Assembly (NCBI RefSeq): GCF_001039355.2
Contig: NW_019775697.1
Location: 84,269 to 146,268 of the forward strand
Direction: 5' to 3'
Source of the DNA: Lingula anatina
Taxonomy: Eukaryota > Brachiopoda > Lingulata > Lingulida > Lingulidae
DNA length: 62,000 nt
A program made the position numbers and the translations under genes. Below are positions 1 to 10,341 of the stretch, in pieces (the first letter of the stretch is position 1; every line of letters starts with the position of its first letter). The notes beneath the pieces were generated by a model. It saw only the letters and a list, made by a program, of their open reading frames with translations. It was not told the origin of the DNA and ran no database searches.

Positions 1-640
1 CTTACTGTTCTCAAACTTACAGGAAAGAAACATGGGACTAAAATACAGCTTCAGTAGGGAATGCAGTCTGTTTGGTAATTCTTACTGCCAGTTAAACAGT
101 TTTTTTGTGAAAATTTAATTTTTCACTTATTGGCGTTTTCAAGGTGTGACTTTGAAGTTCCACGGGCTTGAAGACCCATGCTAGTCAGATTTTCTGAAAA
201 TCCATGATACGCATATTTTATTATTAAAAATTGACAGTCATTATGCTGTTAACCATTATGTAATTTGGCATCAGAATAGAAGAAAACACAATTTTGGGTG
301 CTGCTGCCATGATGACCATTATGGGAAAACCATGTTATTTATGATTGCCAAACTTTCAAAATAGAAATACAGGACTTAAATGCAGCCTGAGTTGGAAAAG
401 CAGTCTAACTGGCTTCTTTTTCTGGAAGTTATACATTTTCAAAGTGTGAACTTTTTACACATTTTACTTACATTAGTATTACCTGTTGAGCATAATTAAA
501 ATTTGATGTTGAATTTGCAGTTTAATATAATGTACTTTTGCATCAGAATTGACAGTAGCCTATTTTGTGCATAGTTATTTCCTGTTTTTTGTCTGTACAT
601 TTGACAGCTTTGCTGCCTTGTTGTTATTAAGCAATTATAT
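1..640 (+). repeat. Decayed member of the 160-bp core-repeat element family
   Basis: Two diverged units begin near 20 and 360. Each has a block reading roughly AAAT(A/G)CAGC, then GGAA..GCAGTCT, then TGG. The second also has GGAAGTTATAC. Both resemble the core units at 12884-13380, which read AAATACAGCTCGAGTTTGAA and AAAGTTATGC. The right edge at about 588-616 (TGTACATTTGACAGCTTTGC) matches the right edge of the 12.8-13.8 kb element (TATACATATGACAGCTTTGC). The left end lies outside the window. The match is by eye and the copy is heavily diverged. It lies upstream of, or in an intron of, the AP5B1-like gene. Confidence 0.5.
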
Positions 641-1413
641 TTTCTTACTTTTTTGGACAGGCTATTTTATATTCTAGTTGATTTTTACCTTAGAAGCCAC
701 TTTTTATCTATTTGCCTCTGATCTGAAGCTTTCCACACTGTGTTATATAAATATGTAAAATAAACCATAATGTCAAATTATTGCCACGAAACCAGACCAA
801 ATGCCACCGTATAGTTTCAAATAGTGTAACTTAAAGAAAAACCACATAGTGTACATTTCATTTCAACATTGCTTGGAAAATGAACAGATATATTCTGTGA
901 AGGAGACAAGTAGATCAAATTTATGACCAGAAATTTGGAGAAGGTGCGGTCTTAAAGCCTGATTAAGTGATTTATTAGGGTAATTTTTTGGCCTGTGGAT
1001 TTTATTGGAGTTGTGTAAGAAACTGGTTGTAGTAATCTGTATGGGTGACAGGAAACGTCAATAGCTGTTTACTCATAGCTTTTAAGTATCTTTTAAAGTA
1101 CATTTCAGCTTTTAAATTTTTTTCTTTGATTCTGGAGAAGCTCTGTGGCAATTGTGCTATGTCATGTGTTTCTTATCTTATATCAGGATTTTTAAAATGC
1201 CCAAAGTTCACATATTTATTTCTCAAAAACAACCAACAATGATTTGATGAAATTACACTAAGTCAGTGAATCTGGTGAAATGCATGTGGAACATCCCTGT
1301 GGTTCTCAGTAGAAATGTAATATTTAACTAGAGTTTGTCAGAATTACCATTAAATAGAAAAGTTAAGAAAACTGTCTAAAAACTGGTCTTATTTTTGTTG
1401 CTGTTGTTTTCAG

Positions 1414-2782
1414 AAGTATGTATTCCCTGTTTGTCCTTGAAGCAGCCTGATGGAACCCCAAGAAGTGACTTGTATAAAGGTAGGTGTATGAAAGGCCAAG
1501 GTCTGCTGCTTTCAGTACCCACTAGGAAATACAAGCAGTTCTTTTTTTTAGAAAAATATTTAATTGGTGGTGCTTAATGTTAGTTTTCTGCTTAATTTTG
1601 TTGTTGAATGAAATAAATGATTTATTTATTTCATAAATCCATAAAAAAGCTGAATTTCTCATCATCTATATTTAACTGTTTGCAAGCTGTAGTTTTTTTT
1701 TTTTTTTTTTTTTTTTCATAGCATCAGCCAAGTTTTCAATTCACTTCAAACCATGGGAACCTGTCGCAGCGACCTTCAATGTCTGGTATGTTACTTTCTG
1801 AACCTAATTTTATTAATGGTTATAGATGGCATTTACTTTGACGCTTTTTAAAATATCTCAGTAGCTGCCACCAGAAATAGTGTTCATGCTGTTTTGTCTC
1901 TTTATTCCAGTGCCATATATACAGGTTTAGATGGCCGCACATATGCGAGTTCCCTGGGGCCCATAGAACTGCGATTTGAAGACTTATTTTTGCCTCTAGC
2001 TCATACCAAGTGCTCCAGGCATGCCCTGGTTAATGGATTGTGGAAAATTATGTCCAGTCAAGAGTGAGTTTGTTGCTTAAAGGTTTTAAGATGTTTTATA
2101 AGATTGGTTTCATTATCTTTGTATGGTAACTTCAGTCTTCAACCCAGTGTACATGACCTTACTTGATGCTAGTTTGTCATATATTTAAATTTGGTCTTTG
2201 TCAAAAATGGTTGAAATAATTCTCATACATTGTAAAACTTAGAACTGCAATTTATTTATATGTGCTTCATTTCAACTGCAGAGATTGCACTGAATCAGTT
2301 TTTGTGATTGAAACTAAGCAGGAAGATCAACCTCTTATCTTGAATTCATCACTTCATTGGAAGCTTATAGGAGGCAAAAATGAAGGTATGCTAATCTGAA
2401 ATGAATTGAACTAAAGATATCTTAGAAAATGGTCTTTTCATAATTCCACATTTTCAATAAGGCAATTCAAATTACTGAAAAAAAAATTAATGTTCAGTTG
2501 CCAGCATTTTGTTTAGCATAGGTTTAATGTAATGCATACTTTTTTGTGTGTGAAAGTTTGTTTGATATAGTTTGTATGTTATGCAAATCATTGCTAGGAA
2601 GATATATATATTTTTTGCTTCTAGATGGAGAATCATTGGTTGGTATGAACTTGCCTCCAAACACACACCTTTTGATGAAACAAAAGCCATTCCAAGGCCG
2701 GACTGTAGTATCTGTATTAACTGATAACTGGAGGATCTTACCATCAGTTTATAATTATCTCCTGGGACTAGCTGGAACATGA
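1414..2782 (+). CDS. AP5B1: AP-5 complex beta-1-like subunit, C-terminal part (gene runs in from the left)
   Basis: Five in-frame exons at 1414-1479, 1722-1785, 1911-2063, 2282-2385 and 2625-2782 (stop TGA) encode the last 180 residues. Every junction is GT-AG and the phases chain without a break. The protein has a beta-rich appendage-like segment (FKPWEPVAATF, then YTGLDGRTY), a conserved-looking IELRFEDLFLPL block, and a C-terminus with LTDNWRILPSVYNYL. I recognise this as like the C-terminus of AP5B1, the beta subunit of the AP-5 adaptor that works with SPG11/SPG15 on late endosomes and lysosomes. That identification is from memory of the family, not a search. The 5' exons are outside the window; I found no acceptable earlier exon in 641-1413. 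The last two exons recur at 5587-6086. Confidence 0.6.
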
Positions 2783-3066
2783 AATACTTATAAGTATGAC
2801 ACCAAACCTGACTAAATTCTGCCAGGGAAGCAGAGACAGATTTCTACGGATATTCAGTACGGATATTCTGTAGCTAATACTGTGCACATTGATGTTCTGT
2901 GAATATTTTCACACAAAATCACCCCGCTGACTTCTGGTGGAGTTAGATGTGGCAGTCCCTGAGGGAAATTGGAGACAAAACTATATTTCAACTCAATTTA
3001 GGCCTTAATACAGAAATATCTCACTTTGATGTCATGAAACCTTATTTTCTCTCTGCCAATAAGTGC

Positions 3067-3257
3067 GGGGTGTCCCATAAATGTAATCACTCTTTGACTG
3101 CACATTACTCATAATTCTTGTTTTGATTTAGTTGTTTACTGGCATACTGATGAGTCTAGATAGTTAAATTAAAGAAAAAGAAAAATTAAATGTTCTCAAA
3201 TAAAAAAAAAACATATTATTAATGGGCAGTCAAAAATGTAGTACATTTAGGACACCT
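3067..3257. mobile_element. MITE-like inverted-repeat element in the AP5B1-like 3' UTR
   Basis: The left end GGGGTGTCCCATAAATG and the right end (reverse complement AGGTGTCCTAAATG) are inverted repeats. The arms go on matching inward through TTTGACTGC and CATTA. Total length is about 190 bp with no coding content. The GGTGTCC termini recall Tc1/mariner-type ends, but I could not settle a TA target duplication, so the superfamily is open. An identical element lies at 6371-6560 in copy 2. Confidence 0.6.
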
Positions 3258-3631
3258 GTTTTTAAAATTAGCAGTTACGTATGTAATAGGAGTATTTGAA
3301 GCCTTAAACAAGAACTGTACTTTTTAAATGTCATACAGATGTGATTTGATTCTAGTATTACATTATATTAGGAACGTATTACCAATACATTCTTGATTAC
3401 ATCATAGATATCCCAGTATAAATTAAATTTTCTCAGCCTTTTATTGGTTAATGTGGTTGCTGTCAGTAATTCAATCTCTGCAGTCTAACCGTTTCCTGGT
3501 TGCAGCATGATTTCGTTTATTGATCATCCAGCCTTATCAGGGTTTGAAGAGTTACTTACTCATCTTGTTAATTACCTTCTACATACTGTGTGGGAACATG
3601 TGAAGCAGTTGGGTTACATAAACGAGCTGTC

Positions 3632-3637
3632 AATAAA
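3632..3637 (+). promoter_or_regulatory. Probable poly(A) signal of the AP5B1-like gene
   Basis: AATAAA lies 850 bp after the stop codon, just before the receptor's 3' end. An earlier AATAAA near 3200, inside the MITE, is a possible alternative. The copy-2 equivalent is at 6935-6940. Confidence 0.5.
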
Positions 3638-3666
3638 AAAGAGAGACTTTGTCGAATACAATTTTT

Positions 3667-3672
3667 TTTATT
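3667..3672 (-). promoter_or_regulatory. Probable poly(A) signal of the receptor exon (copy 1)
   Basis: TTTATT on the plus strand is AATAAA on the minus strand, about 80 bp beyond the receptor stop codon. It faces the plus-strand signal at 3632-3637 across 29 bp, so the two transcripts should end almost on top of each other. The copy-2 equivalent is at 6972-6977. Confidence 0.5.
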
Positions 3673-3750
3673 CTTGCTTTTTTAACATTGTGTGATTTTC
3701 TCCTTATATTGCTGCACATGAAAAAAAAGATGAAAACTGTCGAAATTGTA

Positions 3751-4565
3751 TTAAACAGTAGTTTCAGCTTCTGGAAAATTTTTATCCGATGATGTAATGC
3801 CTTGATTGCTTTCACGTGAGGGCAGGGAGCTGCTGAATTGTTTGGTAATTAACGGAGGTCCCTTTTTATAGCTCTTTTTGGTACAAAACACTTTAACTGT
3901 GGCAAGACGAAATTTTGTAGACATAGCATTGTAAATGATGGGGTTGGTGGCACAATGAAGGTAAAACAATACTCTTGCGAATGTTAGCAGGTTGTAATAT
4001 CCCTCCAGTCCAAGTGCAATCATATTTTCTCTTGTGGCATAAACAACCCATAAGCTTATTGTCCTTATTGGCAAGTGAAAAACAAAGAACGAAAAAACAA
4101 CCAAAGTTAGCATGACCACTACTTGCCTTCGTTTTTTCAGACGAACTTTGGCCACCAAAATATTTTGGTGACTTTGAAGGGTGGCGTCATTGGAAAGGTT
4201 CTTCGCAATAATTATGTACATGATTAGCAAGGCTAAAAAAGGAAGAATGAAAAAGAAGCACAAAACGAATATGATGTATCCTATTTGCCACGTCTCCTTG
4301 ATGGTGTTCCTGCACACTTTAATTGGTGTTCCATCTTTGAACTTGGAGTCCTTGTAAATGGGGATAAAGAAAAATGGAAGGCAGGCCACGATGGCGGACA
4401 TCCAGCTCACCGCTATCAGGATTCCAATCTGTGATCTGCTCAATACTTTGGTGGTTCTAGTTTTAACGGGCTGGCATATGCCACGGTAGCGTTCACAACT
4501 GATCATCACTATGGTTATCGTTGAGGCTAAAGCTGTGCAGTTTTCGAAAAAGGGGACACTTTTAC
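3751..4565 (-). CDS. Second copy of the ETH/TRH-receptor-like terminal exon (orphan)
   Basis: This is the same exon as 7057-7883: TM3 to C-terminus, open throughout, starting after a TTTTCAG acceptor and ending in TAA at 3751-3753. It encodes 270 residues after the shared junction codon, against 274 in the other copy. The difference lies after the SYKKG motif in the cytoplasmic tail, where this copy reads PPLITKQF and the other MNEINDLFTKQF. Nearby substitutions are PSR/PLR, GITSS/GIKSL and ARVLF/ARLLF. No first exon (TM1-TM2) exists in this copy. It is most likely the other allele of one gene rather than a second receptor. If the duplication is real, it could be an alternative last exon for the promoter at 10.9 kb. 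Confidence 0.85.
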
Positions 4566-5354
4566 CTGAAAATATACACGCACACATATAAATATTTTAC
4601 TGATCTTTCGTGCATCCCCGACAGATTACTGATATACAGTACACATATTCATATACATATTATGTATTCAAATGCATAATTTTTATAAGACTCACGTAAA
4701 CAGACAGTCAGTGAGACAATATTTAAGTTCACCTGTCAAAGCTAACTTTTTATTCAGCATCTTTAATATCTATAAACGCAAGCTCATTAATTGCCTCTCT
4801 CCTTTTTGAACATCGTTATCGGCGACGTCGAACATTTAGTGTTCACCCATTAACTGACAAATTGTATGATTGTAAATTGCAGGTCAGATTAAAAATCAGC
4901 TTGATCACATTGTATTCATAAAAGTTATTGCATTCTGTACATGTTTTCGTATCGTTTGCCATTGATTGCCAATCTGCCCTTTTTAATTAACATTGAACTT
5001 ATAAAGGTCAACTCTCCAATTCCACCTTGTTCATTTTTGTTCATATAAAAAACTGCATCTGAAGGAAACACTAAGTGAAATCCTAACCTGGTTTTATCAA
5101 TTTTTGTGTAATTTTCTTTGCCAATTTCTCCCAGCACCAATCGTCGATGATTTTAGAGATGACCTAATTCGCTTTTCAATATCGTATGTTTCCATAAACT
5201 GAACACAAGTTTAAAATAAAAAAAAACTGTTCTGAACGCAAGTCTGGTTTCTTAGACTCTGTGCTTTAAATAATATAAAAACAGTTAAATCTTGCTTGTT
5301 GTAACCTTTAGGATAAGAAATTTTATTCCCGATCTTCCTATATTTAGCACTTTT

Positions 5355-5428
5355 TATGTACAGACACAGATGTGTCTGTACATATAGCTATCATCTGCGT
5401 CTGTCGTCGTCGTCGCCGTCGTCGCCGT
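5355..5428 (+). mobile_element. Left end of a core-repeat element, starting with a perfect palindrome
   Basis: The sequence at 5355-5384 is a perfect 30-bp inverted repeat with no loop, with half-site TGTACAGACACA. It is followed by TATAGCTATCATCTG and a GTC/GCC trinucleotide run ending at the N. The same head occurs at 12761-12825, followed there by TATAGCCATCACTG and TCTGTCGCAGTCG, and a variant lies at 13459. Copy 2 lacks this sequence and reads straight on at 8687. This is therefore an insertion present in one copy only, cut off by the assembly break. Confidence 0.65.
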
Positions 5429-5429
5429 N
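5429..5429. other. Ambiguous base or assembly junction
   Basis: This is the only N in the window. It sits exactly between the broken mobile element on the left and the start of the second 3.2-kb copy on the right. Confidence 0.9.
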
Positions 5430-5586
5430 GATAACTTCAGTCTTCAACCCAGTGTACATGGCCTTACTTGATGCTAGTTTGTCATATATTTAAATTTGGT
5501 CTTTGTCAAAAATGGTTGAAATAATTCACATACATTGTAAAACTTAGAACTGCAATTTATTTATATGTGCTTCATTTCAACTGCAG

Positions 5587-6086
5587 AGATTGCACTGAAT
5601 CAGTTTTTGTGATTGAAACTAAGCAGAAAGATCAACCTCTTATCTTGAATTCATCACTTCATTGGAAGCTTATAGGAGGCAAAAATGAAGGTATGCTAAT
5701 CTGAAATGAATTGAACTAAAGATATCTTAGAAAATGGTCTTTTCATAACTCCACATTTTCAATAAGGCAATTCAAATTACTGAAAAAAAATTAATGTTCG
5801 GTTGCCAGCATTTTGTTTAGCATAGGTTTAATGTAATGCATACTTTTTTGTGTGTGAAAGTTTGTTTGATATAGTTTGTATGTTATGCAAATCATTGCTA
5901 GGAAGATATATATATTTTTTGCTTCTAGATGGAGAATCATTGGTTGGTATGAACTTGCCTCCAAACACACACCTTTTGATGAAACAAAAGCCATTCCAAG
6001 GCCGGACTGTAGTATCTGTATTAACTGATAACTGGAGGATCTTACCGTCAGTTTATAATTATCTCCTGGGACTAGCTGGAACATGA
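5587..6086 (+). CDS. AP5B1: Last two AP5B1-like exons, second copy
   Basis: Exons 5587-5690 and 5929-6086 repeat exons 2282-2385 and 2625-2782 with the same splice sites and stop. I see one amino-acid change (Q-E-D-Q to Q-K-D-Q in the first of the pair). Three upstream exons present at 1414-2063 are missing, so this is not an independent gene. It is either an allele or a partial duplication. Confidence 0.8.
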
Positions 6087-6370
6087 AATACTTATAAGTA
6101 TGACACCAAACCTGACTAAATTCTGCCAGGGAAGCAGAGACAGATTTCTACGGATATTCAGTATGGATATTCTGTAGCTAATACTGTGCACATTGATGTT
6201 CTGTGAATATTTTCACACAAAATCACCCCGCTGACTTCTGGTGGAGTTAGATGTGGCAGTCCCTGAGGGAAATTGGAGACAAAACTATATTTCAACTCAA
6301 TTTAGGCCTTAATACAGAAATATCTCACTTTGATGTCATGAAACCTTATTTTCTCTCTGCCAATAAGTGC

Positions 6371-6560
6371 GGGGTGTCCCATAAATGTAATCACTCTTTG
6401 ACTGCACATTACTCATAATTCTTGTTTTGATTTAGTTGTTTACTGGCATACTGATGAGTCTAGATAGTTAAATTAAAGAAAAAGAAAAATTAAATGTTCT
6501 CAAATAAAAAAAACATATTATTAATGGGCAGTCAAAAATGTAGTACATTTTAGGACACCT
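6371..6560. mobile_element. MITE-like inverted-repeat element, copy 2
   Basis: This is the same element as 3067-3257, carried in the second tandem segment. Small differences include homopolymer length and a TTTAGGACAC versus TTTTAGGACAC variant at the right end. Confidence 0.6.
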
Positions 6561-7056
6561 ATTTTTAAAATTAGCAGTTACGAATGTAATAGGAGTATTT
6601 GAAGCCTTAAACAAGAACTGCACTTTTTAAATGTCATACAGATGTGATTTGATTCTAGTATTACATTATATTAGGGACGTATTACCAATACATTCTTGAT
6701 TACATCATAGATATCTCAGTATAAATTAAATTTTCTCAGCCTTTTATTGGTTAATGTGGTTGCTGTCAGTAATTCAATCTCTGCAGTCTTACCATTTCCT
6801 GGTTGCAGCATGATTTCGTTTATTGATCATCCAGCCTTATCAGGGTTTGAAGAGTTACCTACTCATCTTGTTAATTACCTTCTACATACTGTGTGGGAAC
6901 ATGTGAAGCAGCTGGGTTACATAAACGAGCTGTCAATAAAAAAGAGAGACTTTGTTGAATACAATTTTTTTTTTATTCTTGCTTTTTTAACATTGTGTGA
7001 TTTTCTCCTTATATTGCTGCACATGAAAAAAAAAGTTGAAAACTGTCGAAATTGTA

Positions 7057-10000
7057 TTAAACAGTAGTTTCAGCCTCTGGAAAATTTTTATCCAATGATT
7101 TAATGCCTTGATTGCTTTCACGTAAGGGCAGGGAGCTGCTGAACTGTTTGGTAAATAAATCATTTATTTCATTCATTCCCTTTTTATAGCTCTTTTTGGT
7201 ACAAAACACTTTAACTGTGGCAAGACGAAACTTTGTAGACATAGCATTGTAAATGATGGGGTTGGTGGCACAATGAAGGTAAAACAATAGTCTTGCGAAT
7301 GTTAGCAGGTTGTAATATCCCTCCAGTCCAAGTGCAATCATATTTTCTCTTGTGGCATAAACAACCCATAAGCTTATTGTCCTTATTGGCAAGTGAAAAA
7401 CAAAGAACGAAAAAACAACCAAAGTTAGCATGACCACTACTTGCCTTCGTTTTTTCAGACGAACTTTGGCCACCAAAATATTTTGGTGACTTTGAAGGGT
7501 GGCGTCATTGGAAAGGTTCTTCGCAATAATTATGTACATGATTAGCAAGGCTAAAAAAGGAAGAATGAAAAAGAAGCACAAAACGAATATGATGTATCCT
7601 ATTTGCCACGTCTCTTTGATGGTGTTCCTGCACACTTTAATTGGTGTTCCATCTTTGAACTTGGAGTCCTTGTAAATGGGGATAAAGAAAAATGGAAGGC
7701 AGGCCACGATGGCGGACATCCAGCTCACCGCTATCAGGATTCCAATCTGTGATCTGCTCAATACTTTGGTGGTTCTAGTTTTAACGGGCTGGCATATGCC
7801 ACGGTAGCGTTCACAACTGATCATCACTATGGTTATCGTTGAGGCTAAAGCGGTGCAGTTTTCGAAAAAGGGGACACTTTTACCTGAAAATATACACGCA
7901 CACATATAAATATTTTACTGATCTTTCGTGCATCCCCGACAGATTACTGATATACAGTACACATATTCATATACATATTATGTATTCAAATGCATAATTT
8001 TTATAAGACTCACGTAAACAGACAGTCAGTGAGACAATATTTAAGTTCACCTATCAAAGCTAACTTTTTATTCAGCATCTTTAATATCTAAAACGCAAGC
8101 TCATTAATTGCCTCTCTCCTTTTTGAACATCGATATCGACGACGTCGAACATTTAGTGTTCACCCATTAACTGACAAATTGTACGTTTGTAAATTGCAGG
8201 TCAGATTAAAAATCAGCTTGATCACATTGTATTCATAAAAGTTATTGCATTTCCTTGATCATTCTGTACATGTTTTCGTATCGTTTGCCATTGATTGCCA
8301 ATCTGCCCTTTTTAATTAACATTGAACTTATAAAGGTCAACTCTCCAATTCCACCTTGTTCATTTTTGTTCATATAAAAAACTGCATCTGAAGGAAACAC
8401 TAAGTGAAATCCTAACCTGGTTTTATCAATTTTTGTGTAATTTTCTTTGCCAATTTCTCCCAGCACCAATCGTCGATGATTTTAGAGATGACCTAATTCG
8501 CTTTTCAATATCGTATGTTTCCATAAACTGAACACAAGTTTAAAATAAAAAAAACTGTGTTCTGAACGCAAGTCTGGTTTCTTAGACTCTGTGCTTTAAA
8601 TAATATAAAAACAGTTAAATCTTGCTTGTTGTAACCTTTAGGATAAGAAATTTTATTCCCGATCTTCCTATATTTAGCACTTTTTACAGTAATAAAACTT
8701 CTGACCTTTTCATATTTGCAAAGCGAAGAGGCAAAAAGTAACAAGAGCGAAGGAAAGAAAATTGTGTTCTTAAGGTTATATTGTATGTTCAAAGTGCATT
8801 TCTTCATTTGGAAATAGACAGAATGATGATCATCATGTACTAAGAATTAGTGAGGACAACAAGAAATTCATTTGTTGTAATTTTTTCGTGCCAAAACCCA
8901 ATATGGGGTCTCTCTCACTCTCAAGGACTTGTGTTTAACTACAAATTGTGGGGAAATGTCAGACACACTTTCTCTCAATTTTGAAAGAATAATGGCTTCA
9001 TATTCTTTCATTACTGTTTTCCTCAGTAGAACGTTGGAAAGGTTTCGCGTGCGTTATGCCATTGCGTGATACAAGTGGTTAAAAAAGAAAATGAACAGGA
9101 AGAATTCGACATAAAAGAAGCGGCTTGACCCGCTAGGGTTAACCCAGAAACCTTACTGACGTTGATTTCAGCATTTTGAAATTAACGAATTGCTCTTCAA
9201 AGAAGAAATGCGCGCAGCAAAATTGATATCTCTCATTCATTTTAATCTAGCGTCCGTTTTAAGGTCATTATACATAATGTATATCTGATGGAGCAATTTG
9301 TTGTATGGTTTTCTCGAAATGTGGTCACCGTGCCTTAACAAATTATTTAATCAGAGTGGATAAAGGGCAATTTTCTTAAAAGCACAGTCTGGGTGCCAAA
9401 GCTAAGCCAAACTTTCCTTTTAAAAGGTCTTTTTCTCAACCTGTTATCATGAAAAGGGCCAACAGGTGGTTCAAATGGCACATATGTTGTTCATGTGCTG
9501 GCCGATTTAAATGGTCTGAAATATCAATTTGACGCTGTCACTGTAGACAAATTTGAATTCTACATAAGATGGGTGGAAAACGAATAAAAAAGATGAAGAG
9601 AGCTTTTGGACACCTAACTTGGACGACTGAGGCTGCCATACTTGTTAGGGTGACAAAAACACCAAGATTCTAGTTTCTATCAAATAAAATTTCATGATTG
9701 AAATACCTTTATCAATGTAACAGAATTATAGGATGAATCTTTATCACTTCTCCAGGCACCGCTTAAATGTTCCACGTATTGTAATAAAGTATTCACGAAG
9801 CTCAGTAAAAATGTAGGCTTAATGCAAAACTCTTGTACAGCTTGGGGATAGCCATTATATTACCTTAAGTCAAACATTTACAAGGAAAAGTTGGTTGTCC
9901 GAGGTTGTATTCTTAGATTTTTAGACACTTTTTGGGCTTCTGACTTAATTGATATTCTATTCTTGGTGCCCGTTGTTTCGTCAGCATTGTTCTATGTTTG

Positions 10001-10277
10001 ACAAATGTTCATTTTGGCAAAAAAGTGGATTTTCCTGAGGTAAACGACAAACTCTCCACACTTACCAATGGTTAATGAATCTGTTGTGAGATTCAAAGTT
10101 GGCCCCTGTCTTTTTTCTAAAAAGCTTTTTTTGTAATAATTTCTTTAAAGATCATTCCAAAGAGAAGTCATCTTTGGAGGTCGCATGGTCAAATGGGACG
10201 CATAGATTCCAGAATAATTGCGATAACTGCCGTTTTGTGGTAAAATAGAATTTATCTTATTTTTATGAGTTTTTTTA

Positions 10278-10341
<64 letters not shown>

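Larger units (their letters stand above)
2125..5356. repeat. Tandem segment, copy 1 (probable allele 1)
   Basis: This 3.2-kb block is repeated almost exactly at 5430-8686, at an offset of about 3305 bp. It contains the last two AP5B1-like exons, both 3' UTRs, a MITE and the receptor's terminal exon. Differences are single bases, homopolymer lengths and a few short indels, including 12 bp near 4935. The copies start in the middle of an AP5B1-like intron. Copy 1 stops abruptly at a mobile-element end, where copy 2 continues into unique sequence. Neither edge coincides with a gene boundary. Confidence 0.95.
5430..8686. repeat. Tandem segment, copy 2 (probable allele 2)
   Basis: This is the near-identical partner of 2125-5356. 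It begins immediately after the N with the same intron sequence that starts at 2125, and diverges from copy 1 after position 8686, where copy 1 enters a mobile element and copy 2 continues into the receptor intron. Only this copy is joined to the receptor's first exon. Only copy 1 is joined to the upstream AP5B1-like exons. Confidence 0.95.

Noticed and set aside
3507-3695. Plus-strand frame between the convergent genes
   Set aside because: It lies in the AP5B1-like 3' UTR, shows no family features and differs in length between the two copies because of homopolymer changes.
3751-4565. A second, independent receptor gene
   Set aside because: It has no TM1-TM2 exon, and the segment edges point to an allelic assembly copy.
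4925-5140. Small minus-strand open frame, present again at 8242-8469 with a 12-bp in-frame difference
   Set aside because: It begins at a TTG, has no splice or promoter context and no family I recognise. Its presence in both copies follows from the segment being duplicated, so it is not evidence of selection.
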